Shown: positions 8,058-19,892, numbered from the stretch's first letter. The stretch is 64,000 nucleotides of DNA from Bacteroides sp. 51 (GCF_010500965.1 NZ_QVMI01000010.1:53380-117379), one strand, 5' to 3'. The notes: generated by a model from the letters alone, not told the origin. Made by a program: numbers and translations.

Positions 8058-8130
8058 ACGGGAGTAGCTCAGTTGGTAGAGCACTGGTCTCCAAAACCAG
8101 GTGTCGGGAGTTCGAGCCTCTCCTCCCGTG
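8058..8130 (+). tRNA. tRNA-Trp (anticodon CCA)
   Basis: A 73-base cloverleaf: acceptor ACGGGAG/CTCCCGT, D arm GCTC/GAGC, anticodon stem-loop CTGGT-CTCCAAA-ACCAG with anticodon CCA, T arm CGGGA-GTTCGAGC-TCTC, discriminator G as expected for tRNA-Trp. It lies 14 bases before secE, the same tRNA-Trp/secE link seen in many bacteria. Confidence 0.95.
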
Positions 8131-8144
8131 CTAATATTATCGAA

Positions 8145-8336
8145 ATGAAAAAGATAACGAATTACATTAAAGAATCTTACAACGAACTTGTTCATAAAGT
8201 ATCGTGGCCTACGTATTCTGAACTAACTAACAGTGCAGTAGTAGTTTTATATGCTTCCCTAATTATTGCATTGGTAGTGTTCGCGATGGACTTCTGTTTC
8301 CAGACATTCATGGAAAAACTAATCTATCCACATTAA
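8145..8336 (+). CDS. secE: Preprotein translocase subunit SecE
   Basis: The 63-residue protein has the single-membrane-span SecE form: an amphipathic N-terminal helix with the conserved YNELVHKVSWPTYSEL segment, then one transmembrane helix (about 30-50). With SecY (at 32497) it forms the protein-conducting channel. The frame is open further upstream into tRNA-Trp, but the ATG at 8145 gives the normal short SecE and avoids the tRNA. It begins the secE-nusG-rplK order. Confidence 0.95.
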   Translation: MKKITNYIKESYNELVHKVSWPTYSELTNSAVVVLYASLIIALVVFAMDFCFQTFMEKLIYPH

Positions 8337-8352
8337 AAAGAAACGAATTAAA

Positions 8353-8895
8353 ATGGCTGAGATTGAAAAGAAATGGTACGTTCTGCGTGCTATTAGCGGA
8401 AAAGAAGCCAAGGTTAGAGAATACATCGAAGCTGATATGAAAAACAGCGACCTTGGTGAATATGTATCTCAGGTTTTGATTCCTACCGAAAAAGTATATC
8501 AGGTTCGCAATGGTAAAAAAATTGTGAAGGAGAGAAGTTATCTCCCTGGATACGTATTGGTAGAGGCAGCTCTAGTCGGTGAGGTAGCTCATCAGCTAAG
8601 AAACACGCCGAATGTGATTGGATTTTTAGGTGGTTCCGAGAAACCGGTGCCACTCAGACAATCAGAAGTGAATCGAATACTAGGTACAGTGGACGAATTA
8701 CAGGAATCAGGTGAAGACCTGAACATCCCGTATGTAGTCGGCGAAACTGTAAAAGTTACTTTCGGACCGTTCAGCGGATTCAGTGGTATCATTGAAGAAG
8801 TCAATACGGAAAAGAAGAAACTAAAGGTCATGGTAAAGATATTCGGACGGAAAACTCCGCTCGAGTTGGGCTTTATGCAAGTTGAAAAAGAATAG
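8353..8895 (+). CDS. nusG: Transcription termination/antitermination protein NusG
   Basis: The 180-residue protein has the NGN domain (about 8-110; WYVLRAISGKEAKVREYIE and the YLPGYVLVEA segment) and a C-terminal KOW domain (about 128-178; GETVKVTFGPFSGFSGIIEE). It binds the RNA polymerase clamp helices and links RNAP to Rho or ribosomes. The length is normal. It sits 16 bases after secE and 54 before rplK. Confidence 0.97.
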   Translation: MAEIEKKWYVLRAISGKEAKVREYIEADMKNSDLGEYVSQVLIPTEKVYQVRNGKKIVKERSYLPGYVLVEAALVGEVAHQLRNTPNVIGFLGGSEKPVPLRQSEVNRILGTVDELQESGEDLNIPYVVGETVKVTFGPFSGFSGIIEEVNTEKKKLKVMVKIFGRKTPLELGFMQVEKE

Positions 8896-8949
8896 TACAG
8901 GTGTTACGCTGTGGTATTCTTCATTAATTCACATATAATTTAATAACAA

Positions 8950-9393
8950 ATGGCTAAAGAAGTTGCTGGACAAATCAAATTACAGATTAAAGGAGGCGCG
9001 GCAAATCCATCACCCCCAGTAGGACCTGCATTAGGTTCCAAAGGGATCAACATCATGGAATTTTGCAAGCAATTCAACGCCAGAACCCAGGACAAAGCAG
9101 GTAAAGTATTACCCGTAATCATTACTTACTACGCAGATAAGTCTTTTGATTTCGTAATCAAGACTCCACCCGTTGCTATCCAATTACTTGAAGTAACAAA
9201 GCAAAAAAGTGGATCTGCAGAGCCTAATCGTAAGAAAGTTGCCGAGATCACTTGGGAACAAGTACAAACGATTGCTCAGGACAAAATGGTCGATCTTAAC
9301 TGTTTCACCATCGAGGCCGCAATGAAAATGGTTGCAGGTACTGCCAGAAGTATGGGTATCGCTGTAAAAGGGGAGTTCCCGGTTAACAATTAA
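8950..9393 (+). CDS. rplK: 50S ribosomal protein uL11
   Basis: The 147-residue protein forms part of the GTPase-associated centre with 23S rRNA. The proline-rich N-terminal segment [17 protein letters not shown] (about 20-36), known as the thiopeptide-contact region, is intact, as is the C-terminal rRNA-binding domain ending [12 protein letters not shown]. It starts the rplK-rplA-rplJ-rplL run, which is typical of bacteria. Confidence 0.97.
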   Translation: MAKEVAGQIKLQIKGGAANPSPPVGPALGSKGINIMEFCKQFNARTQDKAGKVLPVIITYYADKSFDFVIKTPPVAIQLLEVTKQKSGSAEPNRKKVAEITWEQVQTIAQDKMVDLNCFTIEAAMKMVAGTARSMGIAVKGEFPVNN

Positions 9394-9410
9394 TTAAACT
9401 TCAATTTATA

Positions 9411-10109
9411 ATGGGTAAACTGACAAAAAATCAAAAGTTAGCTGCAGAAAAAATTGAAGCAGGGAAAGCATACTCACTGAAAGAAGCTGCATCTTTAGTG
9501 AAAGAAATCACTTTCACTAAATTCGATGCTTCATTAGATATTGATGTACGCTTAGGAGTTGACCCACGTAAAGCTAACCAAATGGTGAGAGGTGTTGTTT
9601 CACTTCCTCATGGAACTGGTAAGAATGTACGTGTGTTGGTACTTTGTACTCCTGATGCTGAAGCTGCTGCAAAAGAAGCTGGCGCTGACTATGTTGGTCT
9701 TGACGAGTATATTGATAAGATCAAAGGTGGATGGACAGATATTGATGTAATCATCACTATGCCATCTATCATGGGTAAAATTGGAGCTTTAGGACGTGTG
9801 TTAGGACCTCGCGGTTTGATGCCTAATCCTAAAAGTGGTACCGTTACTATGGATGTTGCTAAAGCAGTAACCGAAGTGAAAGCTGGTAAGATCGACTTCA
9901 AAGTTGATAAAGCTGGTATCGTTCACACATCAATCGGTAAAGTGTCATTCGATGCAGAGAAAATTCGCGAAAACGCAAAAGAATTCATTGCTACATTGAA
10001 TAAACTGAAACCAAGCGCTGCTAAGGGTACATATATAAAGAGTATTTATCTTTCTAGTACAATGAGTCCGGGAATCAAAGTAGACCCGAAAACAGTTGAA
10101 GAAATCTAA
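9411..10109 (+). CDS. rplA: 50S ribosomal protein uL1
   Basis: The 232-residue protein makes the mobile L1 stalk near the E site and, in other bacteria, represses its own operon by binding its mRNA. The conserved [19 protein letters not shown] segment (about 125-143) and the terminal [13 protein letters not shown] are present. The gap after rplK is 17 bases. Confidence 0.97.
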   Translation: MGKLTKNQKLAAEKIEAGKAYSLKEAASLVKEITFTKFDASLDIDVRLGVDPRKANQMVRGVVSLPHGTGKNVRVLVLCTPDAEAAAKEAGADYVGLDEYIDKIKGGWTDIDVIITMPSIMGKIGALGRVLGPRGLMPNPKSGTVTMDVAKAVTEVKAGKIDFKVDKAGIVHTSIGKVSFDAEKIRENAKEFIATLNKLKPSAAKGTYIKSIYLSSTMSPGIKVDPKTVEEI

Positions 10110-10123
10110 TAAAAAGACGAACA

Positions 10124-10636
10124 ATGAGAAAGGAAGATAAAAATACGATTATAGAGCAAATTGCTACTACAGTTAAAGAATACGGTCACTTCTATTTGGT
10201 AGATCTTACTGCAATGAATGCAGAGAAGACAAGCAAATTGAGAAGAGCTTGTTTCAAAGCAGACATCAAATTGATGGTTGTGAAGAACACAATGCTTCAA
10301 AAGGCGCTTGAAACTTTAGAAGAAGACTTCAGCCCTCTTTACGATTCTTTGAAAGGTGCAACTGCCGTGATGTTCAGCAACGTAGCGAACGCACCGGCTA
10401 AGTTGATCAAAGATACAGCTAAAGATGGTATTCCTGGACTGAAAGCTGCTTATGCAGAAGAAAGCTTCTATATCGGAGCTCAGCAATTGGATGCTCTCGT
10501 TAGCATTAAGAGCAAGAACGAAGTTATCGCCGATGTTATTGCATTGCTGCAATCACCTGCGAAAAACGTTATCTCAGCTCTTCAATCAGGTGGCAACACC
10601 ATTCACGGAGTGCTTCAAACACTTAGTGAAAGATAA
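10124..10636 (+). CDS. rplJ: 50S ribosomal protein uL10
   Basis: The 170-residue protein is the base of the L7/L12 stalk: the N-terminal half binds 23S rRNA (VVKNTMLQKALE segment near residues 50-61) and the C-terminal helix carries bL12 dimers. The gap after rplA is only 14 bases, so the long L10-binding mRNA leader found in E. coli cannot lie between the two genes here. Confidence 0.96.
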   Translation: MRKEDKNTIIEQIATTVKEYGHFYLVDLTAMNAEKTSKLRRACFKADIKLMVVKNTMLQKALETLEEDFSPLYDSLKGATAVMFSNVANAPAKLIKDTAKDGIPGLKAAYAEESFYIGAQQLDALVSIKSKNEVIADVIALLQSPAKNVISALQSGGNTIHGVLQTLSER

Positions 10637-10682
10637 ACCCAAAATTATTTTAGTAAATTAAACAATTAAAAATCATACAAAA

Positions 10683-11060
10683 ATGGCAGATTTGAAAGCT
10701 TTTGCGGAACAATTAGTTAACTTGACAGTGAAAGAAGTTAATGAACTTGCAACTATCCTTAAAGAAGAATATGGTATTGAACCTGCTGCTGCAGCTGTAG
10801 CTGTTGCTGCTGGTCCTGCAGCTGGTGGTGCTGCTGTTGAAGAAGAAAAATCTTCTTTCGACGTAGTATTGAAAAGCGCTGGCGCAGCTAAATTGCAAGT
10901 TGTGAAAGCCGTTAAAGAAGCATGTGGACTTGGCTTGAAAGAAGCTAAAGACATGGTAGACGGTGCACCAAGTGTAGTAAAAGAAGGTTTGGCTAAAGAC
11001 GAAGCAGAATCATTGAAGAAAACATTAGAAGAAGCTGGAGCTGAAGTTGAACTTAAATAA
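10683..11060 (+). CDS. rplL: 50S ribosomal protein bL12
   Basis: The 125-residue protein has the bL12 layout: N-terminal dimerisation domain (1-33), an Ala/Gly-rich hinge (about 36-53) and a C-terminal factor-binding domain with [20 protein letters not shown] (about 75-94). It recruits EF-Tu, EF-G and other GTPases to the ribosome. A hairpin with a T run follows, before rpoB. Confidence 0.97.
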   Translation: MADLKAFAEQLVNLTVKEVNELATILKEEYGIEPAAAAVAVAAGPAAGGAAVEEEKSSFDVVLKSAGAAKLQVVKAVKEACGLGLKEAKDMVDGAPSVVKEGLAKDEAESLKKTLEEAGAEVELK

Positions 11061-11085
11061 CATTAGCCTGGTAATCAGGTAATTC

Positions 11086-11123
11086 GGTTAAGAATCCTCC
11101 AAAAGAGGGTTCTTAGCCTTTTT
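11086..11123 (+). terminator. Attenuator-like terminator between rplL and rpoB
   Basis: GGTTAAGAATCCTC pairs with GAGGGTTCTTAGCC (one G-T pair) around a CAAAA loop, followed by five T. Because rpoB lies only 39 bases further and shows no strong promoter of its own, this probably lowers read-through into rpoBC relative to the ribosomal genes, as known for the rplL-rpoB gap elsewhere. Confidence 0.8.
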
Positions 11124-11162
11124 GTGTATATATTTAAAAATAAGTTCTAAATTCATTGACAG

Positions 11163-14100
11163 ATGTCTTCAAATACTGTAAATCAAAGAGTTAATTTTGC
11201 TTCAACTAAGAATCCGCTTGAATATCCGGACTTCCTGGAAGTACAATTGAAGTCATTCCAAGACTTTCTACAATTAGACACTCCGCCTGAAAAGCGTAAA
11301 AAAGAGGGATTGTATAAAGTATTTGCCGAAAACTTCCCTATTGCCGATACAAGAAACAACTTCGTTCTTGAGTTCCTGGATTACTATATTGATCCGCCGC
11401 GCTATACCATTGATGATTGTATAGAGCGTGGGCTTACTTATAGTGTTCCGTTAAAGGCAAAACTGAAACTGTATTGTACAGACCCGGATCACGAGGATTT
11501 TGATACCGTAATTCAAGATGTATTCCTTGGCCCTATTCCATACATGACCGATAAGGCAACTTTCGTCATCAATGGAGCTGAACGTGTGGTGGTGTCACAG
11601 CTTCACCGCTCACCAGGCGTGTTCTTCGGACAAAGTGTACATGCTAACGGAACAAAGCTATACTCAGCTCGTATTATTCCGTTTAAGGGCTCATGGATTG
11701 AGTTTGCTACAGACATCAATAATGTGATGTATGCATACATCGACCGTAAGAAGAAATTGCCTGTAACAACACTGTTAAGAGCTATTGGTTTCGAAAATGA
11801 TAAAGACATTCTTGAAATCTTTGACTTGGCTGAAGACGTAAAGGTTACCAAGCAAAACCTGAATAAAGTCATTGGTCGTAAACTTGCTGCACGTGTATTG
11901 AAGACATGGATTGAAGACTTCGTAGATGAAGATACCGGTGAGGTAGTATCCATCGAACGTAACGAGGTTATCATTGACCGTGAAACTGTCCTTGAAGAAG
12001 AACATATCGATGAAATCCTTGATTCGGGTGTTGGCAACATCTTGATTCATAAAGATGAGCCTAACCAATCGGATTTCTCTATCATATATAATACCCTTCA
12101 GAAAGACCCAAGTAACTCGGAAAAGGAAGCCGTATTGTATATCTACAGACAGCTGCGTAATGCAGACCCTGCAGATGATGCAAGTGCTCGCGAGGTTATC
12201 AACAACCTGTTCTTCTCTGAAAAAAGATATGACCTTGGAGATGTTGGCCGTTACAGAATCAACAAGAAACTGGGCTTGACCACCGATATGGATGTCAAAG
12301 TACTGACCAAGGAAGATATTATTGAGATCATCAAATATCTGATTGAGTTGATTAACTCAAAAGCAGATGTCGACGATATTGACCACTTGAGCAACAGACG
12401 TGTTCGTACAGTAGGCGAACAATTGTCAAATCAGTTTGCTGTAGGTTTGGCTCGTATGTCACGTACCATTCGTGAACGTATGAATGTAAGAGACAATGAA
12501 GTATTTACTCCGATCGACTTGATCAATGCGAAGACAATTTCGTCGGTGATCAATACATTCTTTGGAACAAATGCCTTGTCTCAGTTCATGGACCAAACCA
12601 ACCCATTGGCTGAAATAACACACAAGAGACGTATGTCGGCCCTCGGACCTGGTGGTCTTTCCCGCGAACGTGCCGGATTTGAGGTTCGTGACGTTCACTA
12701 TACACACTACGGTCGTCTTTGTCCGATTGAAACTCCTGAAGGTCCGAACATCGGTTTGATTTCTTCTTTGTGTGTGTATGCAAAGATCAATGAACTTGGA
12801 TTTATCGAAACTCCTTACCGCACAGTTGCCAACGGGAAAGTAGATATTTCAGATAAAGGTATTATTTACCTTACTGCCGAAGAAGAAGAAGAAAAGATCA
12901 TCGCTCAGGGTAATGCTCCGCTTGATGACAATGGTAAGTTTATCCGTAACCGTGTAAAAGCGCGTCAGGATGCTGACTATCCAGTGGTAGAACCCGATCA
13001 GGTTGAATTGATGGACGTTGCTCCTCAGCAGATCGCTTCTATTGCAGCTTCTTTGATTCCGTTCCTTGAGCATGATGATGCGAACCGTGCGTTGATGGGA
13101 TCTAACATGATGCGTCAGGCAGTTCCATTGTTGAAGAGCGAAGCTCCTATCGTAGGTACAGGTATTGAAGGACAGTTGGTAAAAGACTCTCGTACTCAGA
13201 TTACTGCTGAAGGTGATGGTGTAGTTGAGTTTGTAGATGCAACTAACATCCGTATCCTTTACGATAGAACCGAAGATGAAGAGTTCGTAAGCTTCGAATC
13301 GGCATTGAAAGAATATTCTATTCCTAAGTTCCGTAAAACGAACCAGAATATGACGATCGACCTTCGCCCAATTTGTGAAAAAGGTGATCGCGTGACCAAA
13401 GGACAAATACTTACTGAAGGTTATTCTACCGAAATGGGTGAATTGGCTTTGGGTAAAAACCTGTTGGTTGCATACATGCCTTGGAAAGGGTATAACTATG
13501 AGGATGCGATCGTATTGAACGAACGTGTTGTTCGTGAAGACTTATTGACTTCTGTTCATGTGGAAGAATACTCACTTGAAGTACGCGAAACAAAACGTGG
13601 TATGGAAGAGTTGACTTCTGATATTCCTAACGTGAGCGAAGAAGCAACTAAGGATCTTGATGAAAACGGTATCGTAAGAATCGGTGCGCGTATCCAACCG
13701 GGAGATATTTTGATTGGTAAGATCACTCCAAAAGGAGAATCGGACCCATCGCCGGAAGAGAAACTGCTTCGTGCAATCTTTGGTGATAAGGCTGGTGATG
13801 TGAAAGATGCTTCTTTGAAAGCTTCTCCTTCTTTGCAAGGTGTGGTTATTGATAAGAAACTTTTCTCTCGTGTAATCAAAAACCGTAGTGCTAAGTTAGC
13901 AGATAAAGCGTTGCTTCCTAAATATGACGATGACTTTGAAAATAAAGTATCGAAGTTGCGTGGTATTTTGGTACAGAAGCTGGTTACATTGACAGAAGGT
14001 AAGATTTCACAAGGAGTTAAAGACTATTTGGGCGCCGAAGTAATTGCTAAGAATGCAAGATTCAGTGTTTCTGACTTTGATAGCCTGGATTTCAACTCTG

Positions 14101-14975
14101 TACAATTAAGTAACTGGACTGGTGATGCTCGCGTTGACGGAATGATTCGCGACGTGATTCTGAACTTCCTGAAGAAATATAAAGAACTGGATGCCGAACT
14201 GAAGCGTAAGAAGTTTGCCCTGACAATCGGTGATGAACTTCCTGCAGGTATCATTCAGATGGCTAAAGTTTATATCGCTAAGAAACGTAAGATTGGTGTA
14301 GGAGATAAGATGGCGGGTCGTCACGGTAACAAAGGTATTGTTTCCCGTGTTGTTCGTCAGGAAGATATGCCATTCTTGGCTGACGGAACGCCGGTTGATA
14401 TCGTGTTGAACCCACTAGGGGTACCTTCACGTATGAACATCGGACAGATTTTCGAGGCTGTTCTTGGTTCTGCCGGTAAGAAATTGGGCATGAAGTTTGC
14501 GACTCCTATTTTCGACGGTGCATCCTTAGACGATTTGTCTGTATGGACGGATAAAGCTGGCTTGCCACGTTATGGTAAAACATATCTGTGCGATGGTGGA
14601 ACTGGTGAGAAATTCGACCAACCTGCAACAGTAGGTGTGACATACATGTTGAAACTTGGTCACATGGTTGAGGACAAGATGCATGCACGTTCTATCGGAC
14701 CATACTCACTGATTACTCAGCAACCACTTGGTGGTAAAGCACAGTTCGGTGGACAGCGTTTCGGAGAGATGGAGGTTTGGGCACTCGAAGCATTCGGTGC
14801 ATCTCACATCTTGCAGGAAATCCTGACAATCAAGTCTGACGACGTTGTTGGACGTTCTAAAGCTTATGAAGCAATCGTGAAAGGTGAACCAATGCCACAA
14901 GCCGGTATCCCTGAATCTCTGAATGTATTGTTGCATGAACTTAGAGGATTGGGCTTAAGCGTCAACTTAGAATAA
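11163..14975 (+). CDS. rpoB: DNA-directed RNA polymerase subunit beta
   Basis: The 1270-residue protein is full length for Bacteroidetes. The rifampicin-pocket region [20 protein letters not shown] is unaltered at the usual resistance positions visible there (Asp in FMDQ, His in THKRR, Ser in MSALG). Further signatures are [38 protein letters not shown] and the C-terminal [19 protein letters not shown] clamp segment. The gene follows an attenuator and precedes rpoC by 32 bases. Confidence 0.98.
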   Translation: MSSNTVNQRVNFASTKNPLEYPDFLEVQLKSFQDFLQLDTPPEKRKKEGLYKVFAENFPIADTRNNFVLEFLDYYIDPPRYTIDDCIERGLTYSVPLKAKLKLYCTDPDHEDFDTVIQDVFLGPIPYMTDKATFVINGAERVVVSQLHRSPGVFFGQSVHANGTKLYSARIIPFKGSWIEFATDINNVMYAYIDRKKKLPVTTLLRAIGFENDKDILEIFDLAEDVKVTKQNLNKVIGRKLAARVLKTWIEDFVDEDTGEVVSIERNEVIIDRETVLEEEHIDEILDSGVGNILIHKDEPNQSDFSIIYNTLQKDPSNSEKEAVLYIYRQLRNADPADDASAREVINNLFFSEKRYDLGDVGRYRINKKLGLTTDMDVKVLTKEDIIEIIKYLIELINSKADVDDIDHLSNRRVRTVGEQLSNQFAVGLARMSRTIRERMNVRDNEVFTPIDLINAKTISSVINTFFGTNALSQFMDQTNPLAEITHKRRMSALGPGGLSRERAGFEVRDVHYTHYGRLCPIETPEGPNIGLISSLCVYAKINELGFIETPYRTVANGKVDISDKGIIYLTAEEEEEKIIAQGNAPLDDNGKFIRNRVKARQDADYPVVEPDQVELMDVAPQQIASIAASLIPFLEHDDANRALMGSNMMRQAVPLLKSEAPIVGTGIEGQLVKDSRTQITAEGDGVVEFVDATNIRILYDRTEDEEFVSFESALKEYSIPKFRKTNQNMTIDLRPICEKGDRVTKGQILTEGYSTEMGELALGKNLLVAYMPWKGYNYEDAIVLNERVVREDLLTSVHVEEYSLEVRETKRGMEELTSDIPNVSEEATKDLDENGIVRIGARIQPGDILIGKITPKGESDPSPEEKLLRAIFGDKAGDVKDASLKASPSLQGVVIDKKLFSRVIKNRSAKLADKALLPKYDDDFENKVSKLRGILVQKLVTLTEGKISQGVKDYLGAEVIAKNARFSVSDFDSLDFNSVQLSNWTGDARVDGMIRDVILNFLKKYKELDAELKRKKFALTIGDELPAGIIQMAKVYIAKKRKIGVGDKMAGRHGNKGIVSRVVRQEDMPFLADGTPVDIVLNPLGVPSRMNIGQIFEAVLGSAGKKLGMKFATPIFDGASLDDLSVWTDKAGLPRYGKTYLCDGGTGEKFDQPATVGVTYMLKLGHMVEDKMHARSIGPYSLITQQPLGGKAQFGGQRFGEMEVWALEAFGASHILQEILTIKSDDVVGRSKAYEAIVKGEPMPQAGIPESLNVLLHELRGLGLSVNLE

Positions 14976-15007
14976 TTTTATAATAACCTTTTATAGGAAT
15001 AAATAAT

Positions 15008-18000
15008 ATGGCTTTTAGAAAAGAAAGTAAAGCAAAGAGTAATTTCTCAAAAATTTCAATCGGCTTGGCGTCTCCTGAAGAAATTCTGGAAAACTCAAGT
15101 GGTGAAGTGCTGAAGCCTGAAACCATTAACTACCGTACATATAAACCAGAACGCGATGGTTTGTTCTGCGAACGCATTTTTGGTCCGATTAAAGACTATG
15201 AATGCCATTGCGGAAAATACAAACGTATTCGTTATAAAGGTATTGTATGTGACCGTTGTGGGGTGGAAGTTACAGAAAAGAAAGTACGTCGTGAACGCAC
15301 AGGACACATCCAGTTGGTTGTGCCGGTTGCACACATTTGGTATTTCCGTTCACTTCCTAATAAAATCGGTTATTTGTTAGGCTTGCCAACTAAGAAACTT
15401 GATTCAATTATATATTACGAGCGTTATGTTGTAATCCAACCAGGTATCAAAGCCGAAGACGGTGTGGTTACGTATGACCTTCTTTCTGAAGAAGAATATC
15501 TGGATATTCTGGATACGCTTCCAAGAGAAAACCAATATCTGGAAGACAACGACCCCAATAAGTTTATCGCTAAAATGGGTGCTGAGGCTATCTATGACTT
15601 ATTGGCTCGTATTGATTTGGATGCTTTGTCTTATGAATTGAGACACCGCGCAAGTAACGATGCTTCGCAACAACGTAAGAATGAGGCATTGAAACGTTTG
15701 CAGGTAGTAGAATCATTCCGTGCTTCAAGAGGACGCAACAAACCAGAATGGATGATCGTGAGAATTGTTCCGGTTATCCCACCTGAGCTTCGTCCGTTGG
15801 TGCCACTGGATGGTGGACGTTTTGCAACTTCCGACTTGAACGACCTGTACAGACGTGTAATTATCCGTAATAACCGTTTGAAGAGATTGATCGAGATTAA
15901 AGCTCCTGAAGTAATCCTGCGTAATGAGAAACGTATGCTTCAAGAGTCGGTTGACTCTCTATTCGATAACTCACGCAAATCAAGTGCAGTGAAGACCGAC
16001 GCTAACCGTCCGTTGAAATCACTGTCTGATAGCTTGAAAGGTAAGCAAGGACGTTTCCGCCAGAACCTGTTGGGTAAACGTGTAGACTATTCTGCGCGTT
16101 CGGTAATCGTTGTTGGTCCTGAGTTGAAGATGCACGAATGTGGTATTCCAAAACTGATGGCTGCTGAATTGTACAAACCATTTATCATCCGTAAATTGAT
16201 TGAGCGTGGTATTGTTAAGACAGTGAAGTCAGCGAAGAAGATTGTTGACCGTAAGGAAGCAATCATCTGGGATATTCTGGAACACGTAATGAAAGGTCAC
16301 CCGGTATTGCTTAACCGTGCGCCGACACTTCACCGTCTGGGTATCCAGGCATTCCAGCCTAGAATGATCGAAGGTAAAGCAATTCAGCTACACCCACTGT
16401 CATGTACAGCGTTCAACGCCGACTTCGATGGTGACCAGATGGCGGTTCACTTGCCTTTGAGCAATGAAGCAATTCTTGAAGCGCAGATGTTGATGCTGGC
16501 TTCTCACAATATCCTGAACCCTGCTAATGGTGCTCCTATTACTGTGCCTTCTCAGGACATGGTGCTTGGTTTGTATTACATTACCAAACTAAGAAAAGGT
16601 GCAAAAGGCGAAGGTTTAACATTCTACGGGCCGGAAGAAGCATTGATTGCTTACAATGAAGGTCAGGTAGATATCCATGCTCCGGTAAAAGTGATCGTTA
16701 AGGACCTTGACGAGAACGGAAATATCGTTGATATCATGCGCGAAACTTCGGTAGGACGTGTTATTGTAAACGAAATCGTTCCACCTGAAGTAGGCTATAT
16801 CAATACCATCATCTCTAAGAAGTCACTTCGTGATATCATTAGCGATGTAATTAAGGCATGTGGTGTTGCACGTACGGCTGACTTCCTTGATGGAATCAAG
16901 GACCTGGGTTATAATATGGCATTCCAGGGTGGATTGTCGTTCAACTTGGGCGATATCATCATACCGGAAGAAAAAGAAAAACTCGTTCAACGTGGTTACG
17001 ACGAAGTTGAGCAGGTGATCAATAACTATAATATGGGTTTCATCACCAACAACGAACGTTACAACCAGGTAATTGATATTTGGACACACATCAACTCTGA
17101 ATTATCAGACATTCTGATGAAGACCATTACGAATGACGATCAGGGATTCAACTCCGTATTTATGATGCTTGATTCCGGTGCTCGTGGTTCCAGGGAACAG
17201 ATTCGTCAGTTGTCGGGTATGCGTGGTTTGATGGCGAAACCTCAGAAGGCAGGTGCAGAAGGTGGTCAGATCATTGAGAACCCGATCCTTTCGAACTTTA
17301 AAGAAGGACTTTCGGTGTTAGAGTACTTTATCTCTACCCACGGTGCTCGTAAAGGTTTGGCGGATACGGCATTGAAAACAGCCGACGCGGGTTACCTGAC
17401 TCGTCGTTTGGTTGACGTTTCGCATGACGTGATCATTAATGAAGAAGATTGTGGAACATTGCGTGGATTGATTTGTACAGACTTGAAGAACAACGACGAA
17501 ATTGTTGCTACGCTGTACGAACGTATTCTGGGACGTGTTTCTGTACATGATATTATTCACCCGACTACCGGCGAAATCATCGTTAATGGTGGTGAGGAAA
17601 TCACCGAAGATATTGCTAAGATTATTGCGCAATCGCCAATTGAAAGCGTTGAAATCCGTTCGGTATTGACTTGCGAATCGAAGAAAGGTGTTTGTGCTAA
17701 ATGTTACGGACGTAACCTGGCTACAAATAATATGGTTCAAAGAGGTGAAGCTGTTGGAGTTATCGCTGCTCAGTCTATCGGTGAGCCGGGTACACAGTTG
17801 ACGCTTCGTACGTTCCACGCCGGGGGTACTGCTTCGAACATTGCAGCCAATGCAACGATCATGGCGAAGAACGACTCTCGCGTTGAATTCGACGAATTGC
17901 GTACAGTAGATACTGTAGATGAATTGGGCGAAGCTGCGAAAGTGGTAGTTGGCCGTTTGGCCGAAGTCCGTTTTATTGATGGTAATACCGGAATTACATT

Positions 18001-19288
18001 ATCGACACACAATATACCTTATGGCTCTAAACTATATGCAACAGATGGCGATACAGTGAAGAGAGGCCAGCTCATAGCAAAATGGGACCCATTTAACGCT
18101 GTTATCATCACAGAAGCAACCGGTAAGATTGAGTTTGAGGGTGTAATCGAAAACGTTACATATAAGGTAGAATCGGATGAAGCCACCGGTTTGCGCGAAA
18201 TCATTATTATTGAGTCTAAAGACAAAACGAAAGTTCCTTCGGCTCATATCTTTGATGCAAATGGTGAGTTGATCCGTACATATAACCTTCCGGTAGGCGG
18301 ACACGTTGTGGTTGAAAACGGCCAGAAAGTGAAAGCCGGTGAAGTGATCGTGAAGATACCTCGCGCAGTAGGTAAGGCTGGTGACATCACCGGTGGTCTT
18401 CCTCGTGTGACCGAGTTGTTTGAGGCACGTAACCCATCTAACCCAGCAGTTGTATCCGAAATCGACGGTGAGGTAACTATGGGCAAGATCAAACGCGGTA
18501 ACCGTGAGATTATTGTAACATCCAAGACTGGTGAAGTGAAGAAGTATCTGGTTGCCCTTTCCAAACAAATCCTTGTTCAGGAAAACGACTATGTACGTGC
18601 CGGAACTCCACTGTCCGACGGTGCTACTACTCCTGCCGATATCCTTGCGATTAAAGGGCCTACTGCTGTACAGGAATATATCGTGAATGAAGTTCAGGAT
18701 GTATACCGTCTGCAAGGGGTGAAGATCAACGATAAGCACTTTGAAATCATCGTTCGTCAGATGATGCGTAAAGTTGAGATCGATGAACCGGGTGATACCC
18801 GCTTCCTGGAACAACAAGTGGTTGATAAACTTGAGTTCATGGAAGAAAATGATCGTATCTGGGGCAAGAAAGTCGTTCTTGACGGAGGCGATTCACAAAC
18901 CATGCAACCAGGCCAGATCGTAACGGCCCGCAAACTGAGAGATGAAAACAGTATGCTGAAACGTCGCGACATGAAACCTGTTGAAGTTCGTGATGCCGTT
19001 CCTGCAACCTCTACTCAGATTCTTCAAGGTATTACGCGTGCTGCGCTGCAAACTTCGAGCTTCATGTCGGCTGCTTCCTTCCAGGAAACAACGAAGGTGC
19101 TTAACGAAGCAGCAATCAATGGTAAAGTCGACAAACTTGAAGGTATGAAGGAAAATGTGATCTGCGGACACTTAATCCCTGCCGGTACCGGACAACGCGA
19201 GTTCGACAAAATCATTGTTGGATCTAAAGAAGAGTACGAACGTGCCCAGGCAAATAAAAAGACCGTGTTAGATTATCACGAAGTATAA
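15008..19288 (+). CDS. rpoC: DNA-directed RNA polymerase subunit beta'
   Basis: The 1426-residue protein has the N-terminal zinc finger ([20 protein letters not shown], about 66-85), the active-site NADFDGDQM motif binding catalytic magnesium, the bridge-helix and trigger-loop region ([19 protein letters not shown]), and the second zinc site [11 protein letters not shown]. It ends with the omega-binding region. Transcription ends at a clear hairpin 25 bases downstream. Confidence 0.98.
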   Translation: MAFRKESKAKSNFSKISIGLASPEEILENSSGEVLKPETINYRTYKPERDGLFCERIFGPIKDYECHCGKYKRIRYKGIVCDRCGVEVTEKKVRRERTGHIQLVVPVAHIWYFRSLPNKIGYLLGLPTKKLDSIIYYERYVVIQPGIKAEDGVVTYDLLSEEEYLDILDTLPRENQYLEDNDPNKFIAKMGAEAIYDLLARIDLDALSYELRHRASNDASQQRKNEALKRLQVVESFRASRGRNKPEWMIVRIVPVIPPELRPLVPLDGGRFATSDLNDLYRRVIIRNNRLKRLIEIKAPEVILRNEKRMLQESVDSLFDNSRKSSAVKTDANRPLKSLSDSLKGKQGRFRQNLLGKRVDYSARSVIVVGPELKMHECGIPKLMAAELYKPFIIRKLIERGIVKTVKSAKKIVDRKEAIIWDILEHVMKGHPVLLNRAPTLHRLGIQAFQPRMIEGKAIQLHPLSCTAFNADFDGDQMAVHLPLSNEAILEAQMLMLASHNILNPANGAPITVPSQDMVLGLYYITKLRKGAKGEGLTFYGPEEALIAYNEGQVDIHAPVKVIVKDLDENGNIVDIMRETSVGRVIVNEIVPPEVGYINTIISKKSLRDIISDVIKACGVARTADFLDGIKDLGYNMAFQGGLSFNLGDIIIPEEKEKLVQRGYDEVEQVINNYNMGFITNNERYNQVIDIWTHINSELSDILMKTITNDDQGFNSVFMMLDSGARGSREQIRQLSGMRGLMAKPQKAGAEGGQIIENPILSNFKEGLSVLEYFISTHGARKGLADTALKTADAGYLTRRLVDVSHDVIINEEDCGTLRGLICTDLKNNDEIVATLYERILGRVSVHDIIHPTTGEIIVNGGEEITEDIAKIIAQSPIESVEIRSVLTCESKKGVCAKCYGRNLATNNMVQRGEAVGVIAAQSIGEPGTQLTLRTFHAGGTASNIAANATIMAKNDSRVEFDELRTVDTVDELGEAAKVVVGRLAEVRFIDGNTGITLSTHNIPYGSKLYATDGDTVKRGQLIAKWDPFNAVIITEATGKIEFEGVIENVTYKVESDEATGLREIIIIESKDKTKVPSAHIFDANGELIRTYNLPVGGHVVVENGQKVKAGEVIVKIPRAVGKAGDITGGLPRVTELFEARNPSNPAVVSEIDGEVTMGKIKRGNREIIVTSKTGEVKKYLVALSKQILVQENDYVRAGTPLSDGATTPADILAIKGPTAVQEYIVNEVQDVYRLQGVKINDKHFEIIVRQMMRKVEIDEPGDTRFLEQQVVDKLEFMEENDRIWGKKVVLDGGDSQTMQPGQIVTARKLRDENSMLKRRDMKPVEVRDAVPATSTQILQGITRAALQTSSFMSAASFQETTKVLNEAAINGKVDKLEGMKENVICGHLIPAGTGQREFDKIIVGSKEEYERAQANKKTVLDYHEV

Positions 19289-19313
19289 TACTGACATACC
19301 TATATTATATAAA

Positions 19314-19345
19314 AGAGTATCGGAAACCTCCGGTACTCTTTTTTT
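19314..19345 (+). terminator. Rho-independent terminator after rpoC
   Basis: AGAGTATCGG pairs with CCGGTACTCT (one G-T pair) around AAACCT and is followed by seven T. It closes the secE-to-rpoC transcription unit. Confidence 0.9.
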
Positions 19346-19363
19346 GCATATATACATCCCTAT

Positions 19364-19466
19364 AAATGCTACTGGCATTTGCTTCGGATGCCAGTAGCAT
19401 TTCAATCAAATGCCAGTAGCATTTTAACTGAATGCCAGTACCATCTGGGCCAAATGCTAGTAGCAT
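19364..19466. repeat. Palindrome tandem array 2, exact 22-bp period
   Basis: Thirteen-base cores start at 19366, 19388, 19410, 19432 and 19454, always 22 bases apart. The first is inverted (ATGCTACTGGCAT); the next two are ATGCCAGTAGCAT; the fourth ends CCAT and the fifth is ATGCTAGTAGCAT. Each core is ATGC-n5-GCAT, a palindrome around a 5-base centre. Spacers of 9 bases differ. The array lies just after the rpoC terminator and before the DUF3467 gene; no gene is seen in 19289-19583. Confidence 0.9.
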
Positions 19467-19479
19467 TTCAACTTACTTG

Positions 19480-19492
19480 CAGCAGATATTGT
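19480..19492. repeat. 13-bp word shared with the flank of array 1
   Basis: CAGCAGATATTGT occurs 14 bases after array 2 and also at 4351-4363, 24 bases before array 1. In both places GGC follows after one more base or directly. It may be a shared flanking signal of the two arrays. Confidence 0.5.
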
Positions 19493-19543
19493 GGCTCATG
19501 ATACTTTTTTCCCCGAAAAACTCAATGAGTAACAGAAATCACT

Positions 19544-19551
19544 TACTTTTG
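19544..19551 (+). promoter_or_regulatory. Putative promoter of the DUF3467 gene, -7 box
   Basis: TACTTTTG fits TAnnTTTG, 32 bases before the start codon. The -33 element is not clear. Confidence 0.5.
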
Positions 19552-19583
19552 CACCCAATGATTAACTAAAACAGAAAACCGAA

Positions 19584-19892
19584 ATGGAAAAGAAACATGC
19601 CGAGAATCAATTGCAGATTGAATTAAACGATGAAATCGCACAAGGAACCTATGCCAATCTGGCTATTATCACCCACTCAAGCTCCGAGTTTATCTTAGAT
19701 TTTATCCGTGTAATGCCCGGTCTACCTAAGGCTGGCGTGCAGTCACGTATCATTCTTGCCCCCGAACATGCTAAACGCTTATTGAGAGCCCTTGAAGATA
19801 ACATCCGAAAATACGAGTCCGTTTTTGGACCATTAGATCTAGGCGATGAAAACATAATTCCTCCCATTATGAACCTGGGTGGCGAAGCGTAA
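19584..19892 (+). CDS. DUF3467 domain-containing protein
   Basis: The 102-residue soluble protein looks like the DUF3467 family, with the segments ANLAIITHSSSEFILDFI and KAGVQSRIILAPEHAKRLL. The family is conserved in Bacteroidetes and others and has no assigned function that I know of. It has its own -7 box and lies between palindrome array 2 and the rpsL promoter, so it is transcribed close to, but probably apart from, the ribosomal genes. Confidence 0.85.
   Translation: MEKKHAENQLQIELNDEIAQGTYANLAIITHSSSEFILDFIRVMPGLPKAGVQSRIILAPEHAKRLLRALEDNIRKYESVFGPLDLGDENIIPPIMNLGGEA

Noticed and set aside
8073-8144. Longer SecE beginning inside tRNA-Trp
   Set aside because: The extra 24 residues would be tRNA sequence; SecE has its normal length from 8145.
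8007-8195. Minus-strand frame across tRNA-Trp and secE
   Set aside because: It is antisense to tRNA-Trp and the start of secE and shows the same tRNA-derived wording.
12849-13406. 185-residue minus-strand frame inside rpoB
   Set aside because: It is a shadow of a highly biased coding region; many such frames lie opposite rpoB, rpoC and the ribosomal genes.
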